From Arachidicoccus soli (lineage in GTDB: Bacteria; Bacteroidota; Bacteroidia; Chitinophagales; Chitinophagaceae), in NCBI RefSeq assembly GCF_003600625.1, contig NZ_CP032489.1, positions 1,116,001 to 1,180,000 of the forward strand: DNA of 64,000 nucleotides, read 5' to 3'. The translations under genes were made by a program, and so were the position numbers. Under the pieces are notes generated by a model. It was not told where the DNA came from, searched no databases, and saw nothing but the letters and a program-made list of their open reading frames with translations. Position 1 is the stretch's first letter. Every line of letters begins with the position of its first letter. Below, one piece after another: positions 44,940 through 54,602 of the stretch.

Positions 44940-46787
44940 ATGCACTTACAATTTATCGATATAGCCATCATCCTAACTTATCTTATAAGTATGCTGATTA
45001 TTGGATGGACTCTCCGAAAAAAAGCAAGACAAAGCAAAGAGAATTATTTACTTGGCGGAAAATCTTTGCCTTGGTATATGTTAGGCCTTAGTGATGCAAG
45101 CGATATGTTCGATATTTCAGGGACTATGTGGATGGTGAGTTTATGTTTTGTTTACGGGTTAAAAAGTATCTGGATACCTTGGCTTTGGCCTGTATTTAAT
45201 CAGGTTTTCATGATGATGTATTTGTCGCGTTGGCTAAGAAGGTCTAATGCTACAACGGGTGCAGAATGGCTAGCTACAAGATTTGGTAAGATAGATAAAG
45301 GGGTAAAGTCTTCTCACAATATTGTCGTTGTCTTCGCCTTGTTGAGCTGCTTAGGTTTTTTGGCTTATGGATTTGTAGGATTAGGGAAATTTATGGAGAT
45401 TTTTATTCCATGGAAATATATTGCACCTTATATACCTTTTCACATTGCAGCTGCTTATGTACCGCATTTTTATGGTATTGTATTTACCCTCTTTGCTGTT
45501 TTCTATTCAGTGCTCGGTGGAATGCACAGCATTGTTTTAGGAGATGTGATAAAATATGCTATAATGACCATTGCATGCATTGGTATTGCTATTATTGCCA
45601 TGATTCATTTACATGGCCATCAGGTAAATGTACCAAAAGGGTGGAAGGACCCATTTTTTGGATTGCATTTAAATATGGACTGGTCGGGTATTGTAGCTGA
45701 TGCCAATAAAAAAATTAATGATGACGGCTTCTCCTTATTCGGTATATTTTTTATGATGATGTTGTTTAAGGGGCTATTTGCAAGTTTAGCCGGGCCCGCA
45801 CCGAATTATGATATGCAGAAAGTATTGAGTACGCGATCGCCTGAAGAAGCTAGTAAAATGAGCGGTTTTGTTTCTATTATCTTATTGCCTATTAGATATC
45901 TGCTCATTATTGGTTTAACGGTTTTGGCTTTATTGTACTACAAAGAAATCCAACCTCAAATACAAGGAACTAGTGGGACGGATTTTGAAAAAATTTTGCC
46001 CGCAACTATTAATACATTTTTACCCGTAGGCTTGATGGGCCTGGTTTTAACAGGTTTGTTAGGCGCATTTATGGGAACCTTTTCAGGAACACTAAATGCT
46101 GCCCAAGCATATATAGTCAATGATATCTACCTAAAATATATAAACCCTCAGGCCTCCAATAAAAAAATTATTTTGATGAATTATGCAGCTGGAGTAGGAG
46201 TAGTGGCAATTGGTATCTTACTGGGGTTTTTTATCAAAGATGTCAATACCATTTTACAATGGATAGTCTCAGGATTATATGGAGGGTATATTGCAGCTAA
46301 TATGCTTAAATGGCATTGGTGGCGCTTCAATGCAAGGGGCTTTTACTGGGGAATGCTGGCTGGTATTATTCCTGCTATCGCACTGGCAGTTTTGGAATCA
46401 TTACATATATTGAATGCGTTAGATTTATATTATTGGCCTGTTATTTTTGTATTGTCTCTAGCGGGATCTGTCCTCGGAAGTTACGCGGCGCCGCCCACTG
46501 ATGAAGAGACCATCAAATCTTTTTATAAAGTTGTACGGCCCTGGGGTTTCTGGAAGCCCATTCATCAAAAGGTTGTAGCCGAAGATGCCTCTTTTGTTGG
46601 CAATAAAAACTTCAAATTAAATATGTTCAATGTTGTTTTAGGTATCATCGGGCAGCTATGCTTGACCATTTTGCCTATGTATTTAGTTTTATGGATGAAA
46701 CTGCCACTTGTATTTACCTTAATTATTTTAATAATAATTATTATAATCCTTAAAAAGACCTGGTGGAATAGGCTAAATGAATATTAA
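44940..46787 (+). CDS. Sodium:sugar symporter (SSS family)
   Basis: The ATG at 44940 gives 615 residues and 13-14 membrane helices. Family features include KENYLLGGKSLPWYMLGLSDASDM in the first loop/helices, GAEWLATRFG and GLLGAFMGTFSGTLNAAQAYIVND. It moves a sugar across the inner membrane with sodium. In Bacteroides mannan operons the equivalent gene sits with GH130 and epimerase, so mannobiose is the likely substrate. It lies 6 bases after the preceding gene and 28 before GH130. Confidence 0.92.
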   Translation: MHLQFIDIAIILTYLISMLIIGWTLRKKARQSKENYLLGGKSLPWYMLGLSDASDMFDISGTMWMVSLCFVYGLKSIWIPWLWPVFNQVFMMMYLSRWLRRSNATTGAEWLATRFGKIDKGVKSSHNIVVVFALLSCLGFLAYGFVGLGKFMEIFIPWKYIAPYIPFHIAAAYVPHFYGIVFTLFAVFYSVLGGMHSIVLGDVIKYAIMTIACIGIAIIAMIHLHGHQVNVPKGWKDPFFGLHLNMDWSGIVADANKKINDDGFSLFGIFFMMMLFKGLFASLAGPAPNYDMQKVLSTRSPEEASKMSGFVSIILLPIRYLLIIGLTVLALLYYKEIQPQIQGTSGTDFEKILPATINTFLPVGLMGLVLTGLLGAFMGTFSGTLNAAQAYIVNDIYLKYINPQASNKKIILMNYAAGVGVVAIGILLGFFIKDVNTILQWIVSGLYGGYIAANMLKWHWWRFNARGFYWGMLAGIIPAIALAVLESLHILNALDLYYWPVIFVLSLAGSVLGSYAAPPTDEETIKSFYKVVRPWGFWKPIHQKVVAEDASFVGNKNFKLNMFNVVLGIIGQLCLTILPMYLVLWMKLPLVFTLIILIIIIIILKKTWWNRLNEY

Positions 46788-46815
46788 TTAACCAATAGAA
46801 GCACTCTAATAAATT

Positions 46816-48024
46816 ATGTATAAAAATAACTTTGATAGAAGACTAAAAAAAATTGTAGAAGCATACGAAGCGCTTATTGCAAAGAGAAATTCACTCTCTG
46901 AAAATAGTAATGGTGTTTTTTCCCGCTATTGCAATCCTGTAATTACAGCGAAACATATTCCTTATTTTTGGAAATACGATTTAGACCCTAAAACCAATCC
47001 ATTATTAATGGAGCGATTTGGTATGAATGCAACATTTAATTCTGGCGCAATAAAATTCCGAGGGAAATATATTTTACTTGTACGTGTAGAGGGAACGGAT
47101 CGTAAGTCTTTTTTTGCTATTGCGGAAAGTGATAATGGTATAGAGAATTTTAGATTTTGGAATTATCCGGTTTCCATGCCTTATACGGAAAGAGACGTGA
47201 ATGCATATGATATGCGGCTTGTAGCACATGAAGATGGATGGATTTACGGCATATTCTGTACAGAAAAAAGAGATACGAGTGTCCCAGATAGTGATCAGTC
47301 TTCAGCAGTAGCACAATGTGGTATTACTCGTACAAAAGATTTGATAAATTGGGAGCGTTTGCCGGATTTGGTTACACCAAGCCCGCAACAACGAAATGTA
47401 GTATTACATCCGGAGTTTGTAAACGGGAAATACGCTTTTTATACAAGACCACAAGATAGTTTTATTGATGCCGGAAGTGGAGGTGGTATTGGGTTCGGCC
47501 TTGCTGAAAATATTGAACGAAGTGTGATTAAAGAAGAAATAATTATAGATCATAGGGTTTATCATACTATTTCTGAATTAAAAAACGGCTTGGGCCCTGC
47601 ACCTATAAAAACTGCAGAAGGCTGGTTGCATTTGGCGCACGGTGTACGCAATACTGCATCAGGCATGCGTTATACACTTTATTTGTTTATGACTGATTTA
47701 AATGATGTAACTAAAATTATTTATAAACCTGCCGGATATTTTATCGCTCCTGAAGGAGAGGAGTATATTGGAGATGTCGCCAATGTTGTATTTTCTAATG
47801 GTTGGATCGTAGATGATAATGGTCGCATTTTAATTTATTATGCTTCTTCTGATTCTAGAATGCATGTAGCAGAGTCTTCCATTCAGCAGTTGTTGGATTA
47901 TGTTAAGAACACACCAACAGATTCCTTTACATCCGGTGGGCAAGTAAATACACTCAAAAAGATAATTAATAAAAATCTCGATTTAATAGATCAACAGATT
48001 CAGCCTGTTGAAGTTTTAAAATAA
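46816..48024 (+). CDS. 4-O-beta-D-mannosyl-D-glucose phosphorylase (GH130)
   Basis: At 402 residues, a cytoplasmic beta-propeller enzyme with no signal peptide. The proton donor Asp is in [14 protein letters not shown] (Asp132, matching the catalytic Asp131 I recall for the B. fragilis enzyme). Phosphate-binding residues lie in the NPVITAK and NATFNSGA regions, and [16 protein letters not shown] is a family block. It phosphorolyses Man-beta-1,4-Glc to mannose-1-phosphate and glucose. Its neighbours, the symporter before it and the 2-epimerase four bases after it, form the known mannan metabolic module. Confidence 0.95.
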   Translation: MYKNNFDRRLKKIVEAYEALIAKRNSLSENSNGVFSRYCNPVITAKHIPYFWKYDLDPKTNPLLMERFGMNATFNSGAIKFRGKYILLVRVEGTDRKSFFAIAESDNGIENFRFWNYPVSMPYTERDVNAYDMRLVAHEDGWIYGIFCTEKRDTSVPDSDQSSAVAQCGITRTKDLINWERLPDLVTPSPQQRNVVLHPEFVNGKYAFYTRPQDSFIDAGSGGGIGFGLAENIERSVIKEEIIIDHRVYHTISELKNGLGPAPIKTAEGWLHLAHGVRNTASGMRYTLYLFMTDLNDVTKIIYKPAGYFIAPEGEEYIGDVANVVFSNGWIVDDNGRILIYYASSDSRMHVAESSIQQLLDYVKNTPTDSFTSGGQVNTLKKIINKNLDLIDQQIQPVEVLK

Positions 48025-48028
48025 GAAT

Positions 48029-49222
48029 GTGACCCCTAATTTAATTCAATTTAAAAGTGAAGTAGTACAAGAGCTAGAAGATATATTAAGCTATTGGGAA
48101 AACTATGCAATAGATTATTCCTCCGGTGGATTTTATGGAGAGGTGAGTAATATTAATATACCTGTTTCTAATGCTGAAAAAGGAAGTGTATTGAATGCAA
48201 GAATCTTATGGACATTTGCCAGTGCTTATAATTTTACAAAAGAAGAAAAATATCTGGCAATCGCTGAAAGAGCCTATAAATATATCATTGAGTTTTTTAT
48301 TGATAAAGAAAATGGCGGTGTTTACTGGACGGTAGATAATCAAGGTAATCCTACAAATGAAAAAAAACAGATTTATGCTCAGGCATTTTGTATTTATGGA
48401 TTAAGTGAATATTATAAGGCTACAAATAATACGGAGGCTTTGCATAAAGCAGTTGAATTATATAAACTAATAGAAACGCATGCTTTTGATCCCATTAGAA
48501 CCGGTTATTTTGAAGCTTTTTCCAGAAACTGGCAATCGCTAGAAGATATTCGTTTGAGTGAGAAAGATCAAAATGAAAATAAAACTATGAATACACATTT
48601 ACATATCGTTGAGGCATATGCAAATTTATATTCAGTATGGAAAGACAAAAGTTTAAAACAGCGGATTGTTACAGTATTAAATAACTTTTCTCAGTATTTT
48701 ATTGATGAAAAAAGCCATCACCTTATATTGTTTTTTGATGATGATTGGAATGTTCAATCAAGAACAATTTCTTATGGTCATGATATAGAAGCTGCTTGGC
48801 TTTTGCAGGAGTGCGCTGAAATTATTAAAGATGAGTTGCAAATAAAATTAATGAAAAAACATGCTGTTGATATTGCTAAAGCCACATTAGAAGGTCTAGA
48901 CAAAGATGGTGGTTTATGGTATGAAAAAGAGGATATATTAACGAAAGAAAAGCATTGGTGGCCTCAATCGGAAGCGATGATTGGTTTCTTGAATGCTTTT
49001 GAATTAAGCGGCGATGAATTATATTTATTTGATTCTCTTAATGTTTGGAACTTTATTCGTAAGAAAATTAAATCCAAAGACGGCGAGTGGTATTGGAGTG
49101 TGGATGCAAATGGAAAGCCTAGTGAAGAGCATTATAAAGTTGGATTGTGGAAATGCCCCTACCATAATGTACGTGCATGTTTAGAAGTAGCCAAAAGAAT
49201 AAATAATATTTTAATGAATTAA
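48029..49222 (+). CDS. Cellobiose/mannobiose 2-epimerase (AGE superfamily)
   Basis: This 397-residue (alpha/alpha)6-barrel enzyme converts mannobiose to mannosylglucose (and cellobiose to glucosylmannose). Catalytic and binding His residues are in NTHLHIVEAYANLY, SYGHDIEAAWLL and KCPYHNVRACLEV, as in cellobiose epimerases. It has no signal peptide and acts in the cytoplasm. The start is GTG at 48029: the overlapping ATG at 48027 would be followed at once by TGA. It is four bases behind the GH130 gene, consistent with translation coupling. Confidence 0.93.
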   Translation: MTPNLIQFKSEVVQELEDILSYWENYAIDYSSGGFYGEVSNINIPVSNAEKGSVLNARILWTFASAYNFTKEEKYLAIAERAYKYIIEFFIDKENGGVYWTVDNQGNPTNEKKQIYAQAFCIYGLSEYYKATNNTEALHKAVELYKLIETHAFDPIRTGYFEAFSRNWQSLEDIRLSEKDQNENKTMNTHLHIVEAYANLYSVWKDKSLKQRIVTVLNNFSQYFIDEKSHHLILFFDDDWNVQSRTISYGHDIEAAWLLQECAEIIKDELQIKLMKKHAVDIAKATLEGLDKDGGLWYEKEDILTKEKHWWPQSEAMIGFLNAFELSGDELYLFDSLNVWNFIRKKIKSKDGEWYWSVDANGKPSEEHYKVGLWKCPYHNVRACLEVAKRINNILMN

Positions 49223-49232
49223 ATATAGACTA

Positions 49233-50315
49233 ATGAATAAGAAATTAATTGTATGGATGGTTTTTGTATTAATGGTTTCCTGTAGCCAGATTTTTGCAAG
49301 GGAGAAGCATAATGATTTAAAGTTTTTCCCAGCCTCAAATAAAGCCATTCATTTTGTGGGAAGAATAGATTTGTCCAACAAAGCTATGCCACGCTTGTGG
49401 TCTCCCGGGGTTTATTTTTACACAACTTTTAAAGGACCCAATTGCTTCCTTATTTTACACAATGATGTTCAAAATGGAAATTTAATGGATAATTACATAG
49501 AAGTAGTGGTTGATGGAAAGGCAAGTCGAATAAAACTTTCCGCAGAATCTGACACAATACAGGTAGCGAAAAATCTGCCCGAAGGGAATCATAAACTCCT
49601 CGTATGTAAAAATACAGAATCGGGTTTTGGTTTTATTGAAGTGGTTGGGATAGAATGTAGACAATTAATCAATGAAAAAGATAAAACAAGTCGTTTGATA
49701 GAATATTTTGGCGATTCTATCACTTGTGGAGCTTTGAGCGATCCTTCGGGAACTCCTTGCGGCGAAGGACAATGGGGTGATCAGCACAATGCCTATATGA
49801 GTTATGGCCCAACTACGGCTCGCACTTTAAATGCAAAATGGATAATATCTGCAGTCTCAGGGATCGGGTTGATTCATAGTTGTTGCGGCATGAAAATAAC
49901 ATTACCGGAGGTATATGATAAACTAATATTGCAAGGTGATTCTATTCCCTGGGATTTCAAAAAAATGCAACCCGATGTGGCAACTATTTGTTTAGGACAG
50001 AATGATGGCATTCAAGATTCTACTAAGTTCTGTAGCGCCTATGTAGATTTTATAAAAAACATTCGCTACAAATATCCTCATACGACAATTGTGCTGCTAA
50101 CAAGCCCTATGGCTGATGCAAAGCTAAATAAAGTATTACAACATTATATAGCATCTGTACAAAAAGACATAAATAATGGGGGGGATAAAAATGTATATCA
50201 TTATTTCTTTAAGAAAAGATATTATCATGGATGCGATACACATCCCGATGTACAAGAACATCAAGAAATAGCTGCTGAGTTAGCACCTTTTGTTAAGGAA
50301 ATAAAAGGTTGGTAA
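49233..50315 (+). CDS. CE2-like acetyl-mannan esterase (SGNH hydrolase)
   Basis: A 360-residue secreted protein. Its signal peptide is about 1-22 with a Cys near 17 (MVSCSQ), so it could be a lipoprotein. An N-terminal beta-sandwich (about 35-140) precedes an SGNH domain with block I GDSITCG (Ser162), block III GQND (Asn257) and block V HPDVQEH (His337), the architecture of CE2 esterases that remove acetyl groups from glucomannan and xylan. It would deacetylate oligosaccharides before they enter the epimerase/phosphorylase steps. Spacing to the epimerase is 10 bases. Confidence 0.9.
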   Translation: MNKKLIVWMVFVLMVSCSQIFAREKHNDLKFFPASNKAIHFVGRIDLSNKAMPRLWSPGVYFYTTFKGPNCFLILHNDVQNGNLMDNYIEVVVDGKASRIKLSAESDTIQVAKNLPEGNHKLLVCKNTESGFGFIEVVGIECRQLINEKDKTSRLIEYFGDSITCGALSDPSGTPCGEGQWGDQHNAYMSYGPTTARTLNAKWIISAVSGIGLIHSCCGMKITLPEVYDKLILQGDSIPWDFKKMQPDVATICLGQNDGIQDSTKFCSAYVDFIKNIRYKYPHTTIVLLTSPMADAKLNKVLQHYIASVQKDINNGGDKNVYHYFFKKRYYHGCDTHPDVQEHQEIAAELAPFVKEIKGW

Positions 50316-50344
50316 TTGGTTTATAAATAGAAATAGATTTAAAA

Positions 50345-51550
50345 ATGAAAAGAATCGTATTTATAAGTTTTTTGTTTATAAACTTTAATTTGCAAGCCCA
50401 AAAGTTTGCAAACCTTGCGCCCACGCCACCGATGGGTTGGAATAGCTGGAATACTTTTACCATCAATATTAATGAGCAACTGGTAAAAGAAACGGCAGAC
50501 AAGATGGTATCTTCCGGAATGCGTGATGCTGGTTATAAATATTTAGTTTTAGATGATGGTTGGATGTCAAAACAAAGAGATGCGGAAGGTTTTTTAGTCC
50601 CTGACCCAAAGAAATTTCCGCATGGAATGAAGGCTTTAGTAAATTATGTACATTCCAAAGGGTTGAAATTTGGATTATACAATTGTGCCGGAACTCAGAC
50701 CTGCGCTGGTTATCCTGGTACACGAGGGTATGAATATCAAGATGCATTAAGATATGCCCAATGGGGAATAGATTATCTGAAGTTTGATTGGTGTAACTCT
50801 ACCGGTATTAATGCAGAAGAGGCTTATACGACAATGAGTAATGCCTTAAAATTGGCAGGCAGACCGATAGTGTTTAGTTTATGTGAATGGGGTGATAATA
50901 AGCCTTGGCTTTGGGCGAAAAATGTAGGAGAGTTGTGGCGCACTACCGGCGATATTTTTGGCTGTTGGGATTGTGCCGAAAACAAAGGAACCTGGTATGC
51001 TTGGGGTGCCATGCAAATAATGGATAAACAAGAAAGTTTATATCCTTATGGAGGACCTAATCATTGGAACGACCCCGATATGTTGGAAGTAGGCAATGGC
51101 ATGAGCGAGGCAGAAGATCGCTCACATTTTTCTATGTGGTGTATGATGGCGGCGCCACTGATTGCAGGTAATGACATTCGAAAAATGTCTATACAAACCT
51201 TAGATATTCTTACGAATAAGGATGTTATTGCCATAGATCAGGATGCTTTAGGTATGCAAGGTTATCGATATAAAAAAATGGCTGATAGTTTGGAAGTTTG
51301 GGTGAAACCTTTAATAAATAATAGCTGGGCCATAGCATTTTTAAATAGAAGTCATAAAGAGCTATCCATACATTATAATTGGGAAAATGAAATCGTAAAT
51401 GATACAGTACATCATAGGATTTTAGATGCGACTATACATAACTACGCTATCAGCAATGTTTGGAGCAACAAGGCAATAGGAAGCACAGAAGAAATAATGA
51501 TTTCTAAAGTTGCGCCACATGATGTTTTATTATTAAGATTGAAATATTAA
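50345..51550 (+). CDS. GH27 alpha-galactosidase
   Basis: At 401 residues with a signal peptide (about 1-19). The GH27 barrel has nucleophile Asp148 in YLKFDWCNS and acid/base Asp203 in LWRTTGDIFG, plus the family opening PPMGWNSWNTF and the D-D-G-W motif. A C-terminal beta domain (about 300-400) follows. It removes alpha-1,6-galactose side groups from galactomannan. It sits between the CE2 esterase and GH3 genes with 29- and 19-base gaps. Confidence 0.95.
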   Translation: MKRIVFISFLFINFNLQAQKFANLAPTPPMGWNSWNTFTININEQLVKETADKMVSSGMRDAGYKYLVLDDGWMSKQRDAEGFLVPDPKKFPHGMKALVNYVHSKGLKFGLYNCAGTQTCAGYPGTRGYEYQDALRYAQWGIDYLKFDWCNSTGINAEEAYTTMSNALKLAGRPIVFSLCEWGDNKPWLWAKNVGELWRTTGDIFGCWDCAENKGTWYAWGAMQIMDKQESLYPYGGPNHWNDPDMLEVGNGMSEAEDRSHFSMWCMMAAPLIAGNDIRKMSIQTLDILTNKDVIAIDQDALGMQGYRYKKMADSLEVWVKPLINNSWAIAFLNRSHKELSIHYNWENEIVNDTVHHRILDATIHNYAISNVWSNKAIGSTEEIMISKVAPHDVLLLRLKY

Positions 51551-51569
51551 ATACAAACTCACTATTCAA

Positions 51570-53816
51570 ATGAAGAATCGTACTATTTTTATTTTACTGA
51601 TGACTATGCTAATTTCGGTTGTTGGGAATGCGCAAAATAAGGATGTTGAAGCATATCGTTTTGTAGACCACCTATTAAAGAAAATGTCCTTGAAAGAGAA
51701 AGTAGGGCAGATGACACAAATAAGCATTGAGGCTTTTTTGAAAACTGATGAAAAAGGAAATGTTATAAACCCGCACGAATTAGATTTAAACAAACTGGCT
51801 GTTGCTATCAAAGAGTATAAGGTGGGGTCTATTTTAAATGTTGGTGGCACAGCACAAACTAGAGAAAACTGGCAACATTTGATTACACAAATACAGGAAA
51901 TGGCATTGTCGCAACATCTCAAAATACCAATGTTGTATGGTATCGATGCGATTCACGGTAATGGCTATACATTAGGTAGTATTTTGTTTCCACAAGAGAT
52001 TGCTTTAGCTGCATCTTTCAACCCTCTTTTGGCAAAAGAAGCTTCTCAAGTAAGTGCTTATGAAACGCGCGCTTCTTTTATTCCTTGGGTTTTTAGCCCG
52101 GTGTTGGGGATTGGCCGCCAGCCTTTGTGGCCACGCGTTTGGGAAACATTTGGAGAAGATCCTTTAGTTGTTTCAGAAATGGGCACTGCAATGATAGATG
52201 GTTTTCAGGGGAACGATATGGCTAATAAATATAATGTTGCCGCTTGTATGAAGCATTATATGGGGTATAGTATGCCACTAAGCGGGCATGATCGTACACC
52301 TGCATGGATTCCTGAGAGAGAATTGCGCGAATATTTTCTACCTCCATTTAAAGCAGCTGTGGATGCAGGTGCTTTGACTGTAATGATAAACAGTGCAGAG
52401 CTGAATGGCGTTCCCGTGCACGCTGATAAGCATGTAGTAACCGATATTTTAAAAGGAGAATTAGGCTTCAAAGGCTTCGCAGTAAGTGATTGGCAAGATA
52501 TTCAGTATTTGTATTTAAGGCATCATGTGGCAGTTGACGATAAGGATGCCGTAAGGATTGCTATCAATGCAGGGATAGATATGAGTATGGTTCCGTTGGA
52601 TTATACTTTCTCTCAAGATCTTTTAACTTTAGTTAAAGAAGGAAAAGTCTCCATGAATAGAATCAATGATGCTGTAAGAAGAATTTTATATGTAAAATAT
52701 AAATTGGGATTGTTTCAGCAGCCTTTGGGCAATGCCGGTGATTACCCGCTCTTTGGCGGCAAACAACATCAAGAATTGAATTATTCTATTGCTTCAGAGT
52801 GCATCACATTACTAAAAAATAATGCACATATTTTACCCTTAAAGAGAGGCGTAAAAATATTAGTTACCGGACCTTGTGCAAATACAATGCGCTCTTTAGA
52901 TGGCGGTTGGTCAAGGCTTTGGCAGGGAACAAATTCGGATGAAACAGAAAAAGATAAGCATACGATTTTAGAGGCGATGCAGCAGACTTTTGGCCATGAA
53001 AATATAACTTATGCGCCAGGTGTAACTTTTGACAAAGAAGAAGATATATCGGATGCTGTCGCAAAAGCAAAAGATGCAGATGTTATAGTATTATGTGTTG
53101 GGGAATCTAGCTATACTGAAAATCCAGGTAATATAAATGATCTTACAATTTCTGCTCCACAAATCGCCCTGGCAAAAGCTTTATCTAAGACAGGAAAGCC
53201 AATTGTGATGGTACTTACTGAAGGAAGACCAAGAGTAGTTTCAGCGATTGAACCTTTTACTTCAGCAGTTTTAGATGCTTTTTATTTAGGTAATCAAGGA
53301 GGGGATATTATTGCAAATACTTTAATAGGGAAAATTAATCCAAGTGGAAAAATGCCCTATACCTATCCGCGTTATACCAATAGCCTGATGAATTATTATC
53401 GTAAATACACCGAAGACACAACTTTTGATACGGCGGCGGGTTATCACCCACAGTGGGAGTTTGGCTATGGATTGAGTTATACAACTTTTAAGTACAGTAA
53501 CCTACAGCTAAATTCAGATAAATTGGCTTCAAATAAGCCTATTAAAGTTTCTGTAGATGTTTCTAATACTGGCGACAGGGAGGGTAAAGAATCTGTATTA
53601 ATGTATGTAAGTGATTTAGTGGCTTCTATAACACCTGAAGTGAAACGTTTACGCGGGTTTGAAAAAATTGATTTAAAGCCTGGAGAAACCCAAACAATCC
53701 ATTTTATTATAACAAAAGATAAATTGTCATTTATTAATAATGATTTAAAAAGAGTTACGGAGCCCGGTAAATTTATTGTGCGTATTGCCGATTTAAAAGC
53801 GGAGTTTAGTTATTGA
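51570..53816 (+). CDS. GH3 beta-glucosidase, secreted
   Basis: At 748 residues, with signal peptide (about 1-21). Domain 1 (TIM barrel) holds nucleophile Asp307 in FAVSDWQDI; KHYMGYSMPLSGHDRTP is the substrate-binding region. Domain 2 (about 400-600) has the acid/base candidate Glu in VGESSYTENPGN as in barley exoglucanase-type enzymes, and a C-terminal fibronectin-like domain (about 640-748). It releases glucose from gluco-oligosaccharides; in this locus it fits glucomannan. No beta-mannosidase activity can be told from sequence. It is the last gene of the mannan enzyme run. Confidence 0.93.
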   Translation: MKNRTIFILLMTMLISVVGNAQNKDVEAYRFVDHLLKKMSLKEKVGQMTQISIEAFLKTDEKGNVINPHELDLNKLAVAIKEYKVGSILNVGGTAQTRENWQHLITQIQEMALSQHLKIPMLYGIDAIHGNGYTLGSILFPQEIALAASFNPLLAKEASQVSAYETRASFIPWVFSPVLGIGRQPLWPRVWETFGEDPLVVSEMGTAMIDGFQGNDMANKYNVAACMKHYMGYSMPLSGHDRTPAWIPERELREYFLPPFKAAVDAGALTVMINSAELNGVPVHADKHVVTDILKGELGFKGFAVSDWQDIQYLYLRHHVAVDDKDAVRIAINAGIDMSMVPLDYTFSQDLLTLVKEGKVSMNRINDAVRRILYVKYKLGLFQQPLGNAGDYPLFGGKQHQELNYSIASECITLLKNNAHILPLKRGVKILVTGPCANTMRSLDGGWSRLWQGTNSDETEKDKHTILEAMQQTFGHENITYAPGVTFDKEEDISDAVAKAKDADVIVLCVGESSYTENPGNINDLTISAPQIALAKALSKTGKPIVMVLTEGRPRVVSAIEPFTSAVLDAFYLGNQGGDIIANTLIGKINPSGKMPYTYPRYTNSLMNYYRKYTEDTTFDTAAGYHPQWEFGYGLSYTTFKYSNLQLNSDKLASNKPIKVSVDVSNTGDREGKESVLMYVSDLVASITPEVKRLRGFEKIDLKPGETQTIHFIITKDKLSFINNDLKRVTEPGKFIVRIADLKAEFSY

Positions 53817-53925
53817 TGTTGCATGGATATTTAATGATAAATTGGCTTATCTGCGAAAATCAGATTAGGAAATTTTTTATTTAGATTTGTCAAATACGCC
53901 TTATCTTCATTATATAATTTTATCC

Positions 53926-54597
53926 ATGCCTGAAAACAAAAAATCTTTTGTTAACAAGTTATCGGCATTACAGAAACTGGTAATTAGCATTTTTTCGGGC
54001 GTATTAGCCTATTTTTTGTTTCCAATGAAGCCCTTGTTACATTTGGTTTTCAGTTGGGATATTGTTTGTATTTGTTTGTTGGTGCTCACATGGATTACTT
54101 TTTTTACAACTCCAATTCAACAAATAAGATTACAAGCACAAAAACAAGATGACAGTAGAATTATTATATTTATCCTTATTCTTATCGCGACGAGCTTTAG
54201 TATGTTTTCTGTAGTAGAGATGATTGTTGGTAGTTCAACTGAAAACCGTTACGAAACTTTTTATTTATCCATCGGTATTGGTTGTATGGTATTGTCTTGG
54301 GTATTGGTTCATACTATTTTTGCGATTCGATATGCTCATTTATTTTATGCAAAAGATCTAATACATAATGCGTCGCATATAGGAGGACTTGATTTTCCCG
54401 GTGATACCAAACCGGACTTTATAGACTTTGCTTATTTTTCATTTACACTTGGAATGACCTTTCAGGTATCAGATGTGGAAATTACAGGTAAACATATCAG
54501 GCGTTTATCTTTATTACACGGTTTGTTTTCTTTTGCTTTCAATGCAATTATTATTGCACTTTCTGTGAATATTATCTCGGGGCTTATTTCAAAATAA
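53926..54597 (+). CDS. DUF1345 membrane protein
   Basis: The ATG at 53926 gives 223 residues; the frame reaches back to a TTG at 53887. Five hydrophobic segments are spread along the length. The C-terminal part (FIDFAYFSFTLGMTFQVSDVEITG) matches DUF1345 (about residues 165-190). The function is unknown. It has no close operon partner: it is 109 bases after GH3 and its stop faces the minus-strand BamA-like gene. Confidence 0.75.
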   Translation: MPENKKSFVNKLSALQKLVISIFSGVLAYFLFPMKPLLHLVFSWDIVCICLLVLTWITFFTTPIQQIRLQAQKQDDSRIIIFILILIATSFSMFSVVEMIVGSSTENRYETFYLSIGIGCMVLSWVLVHTIFAIRYAHLFYAKDLIHNASHIGGLDFPGDTKPDFIDFAYFSFTLGMTFQVSDVEITGKHIRRLSLLHGLFSFAFNAIIIALSVNIISGLISK

Positions 54598-54602
54598 TAT
54601 TT

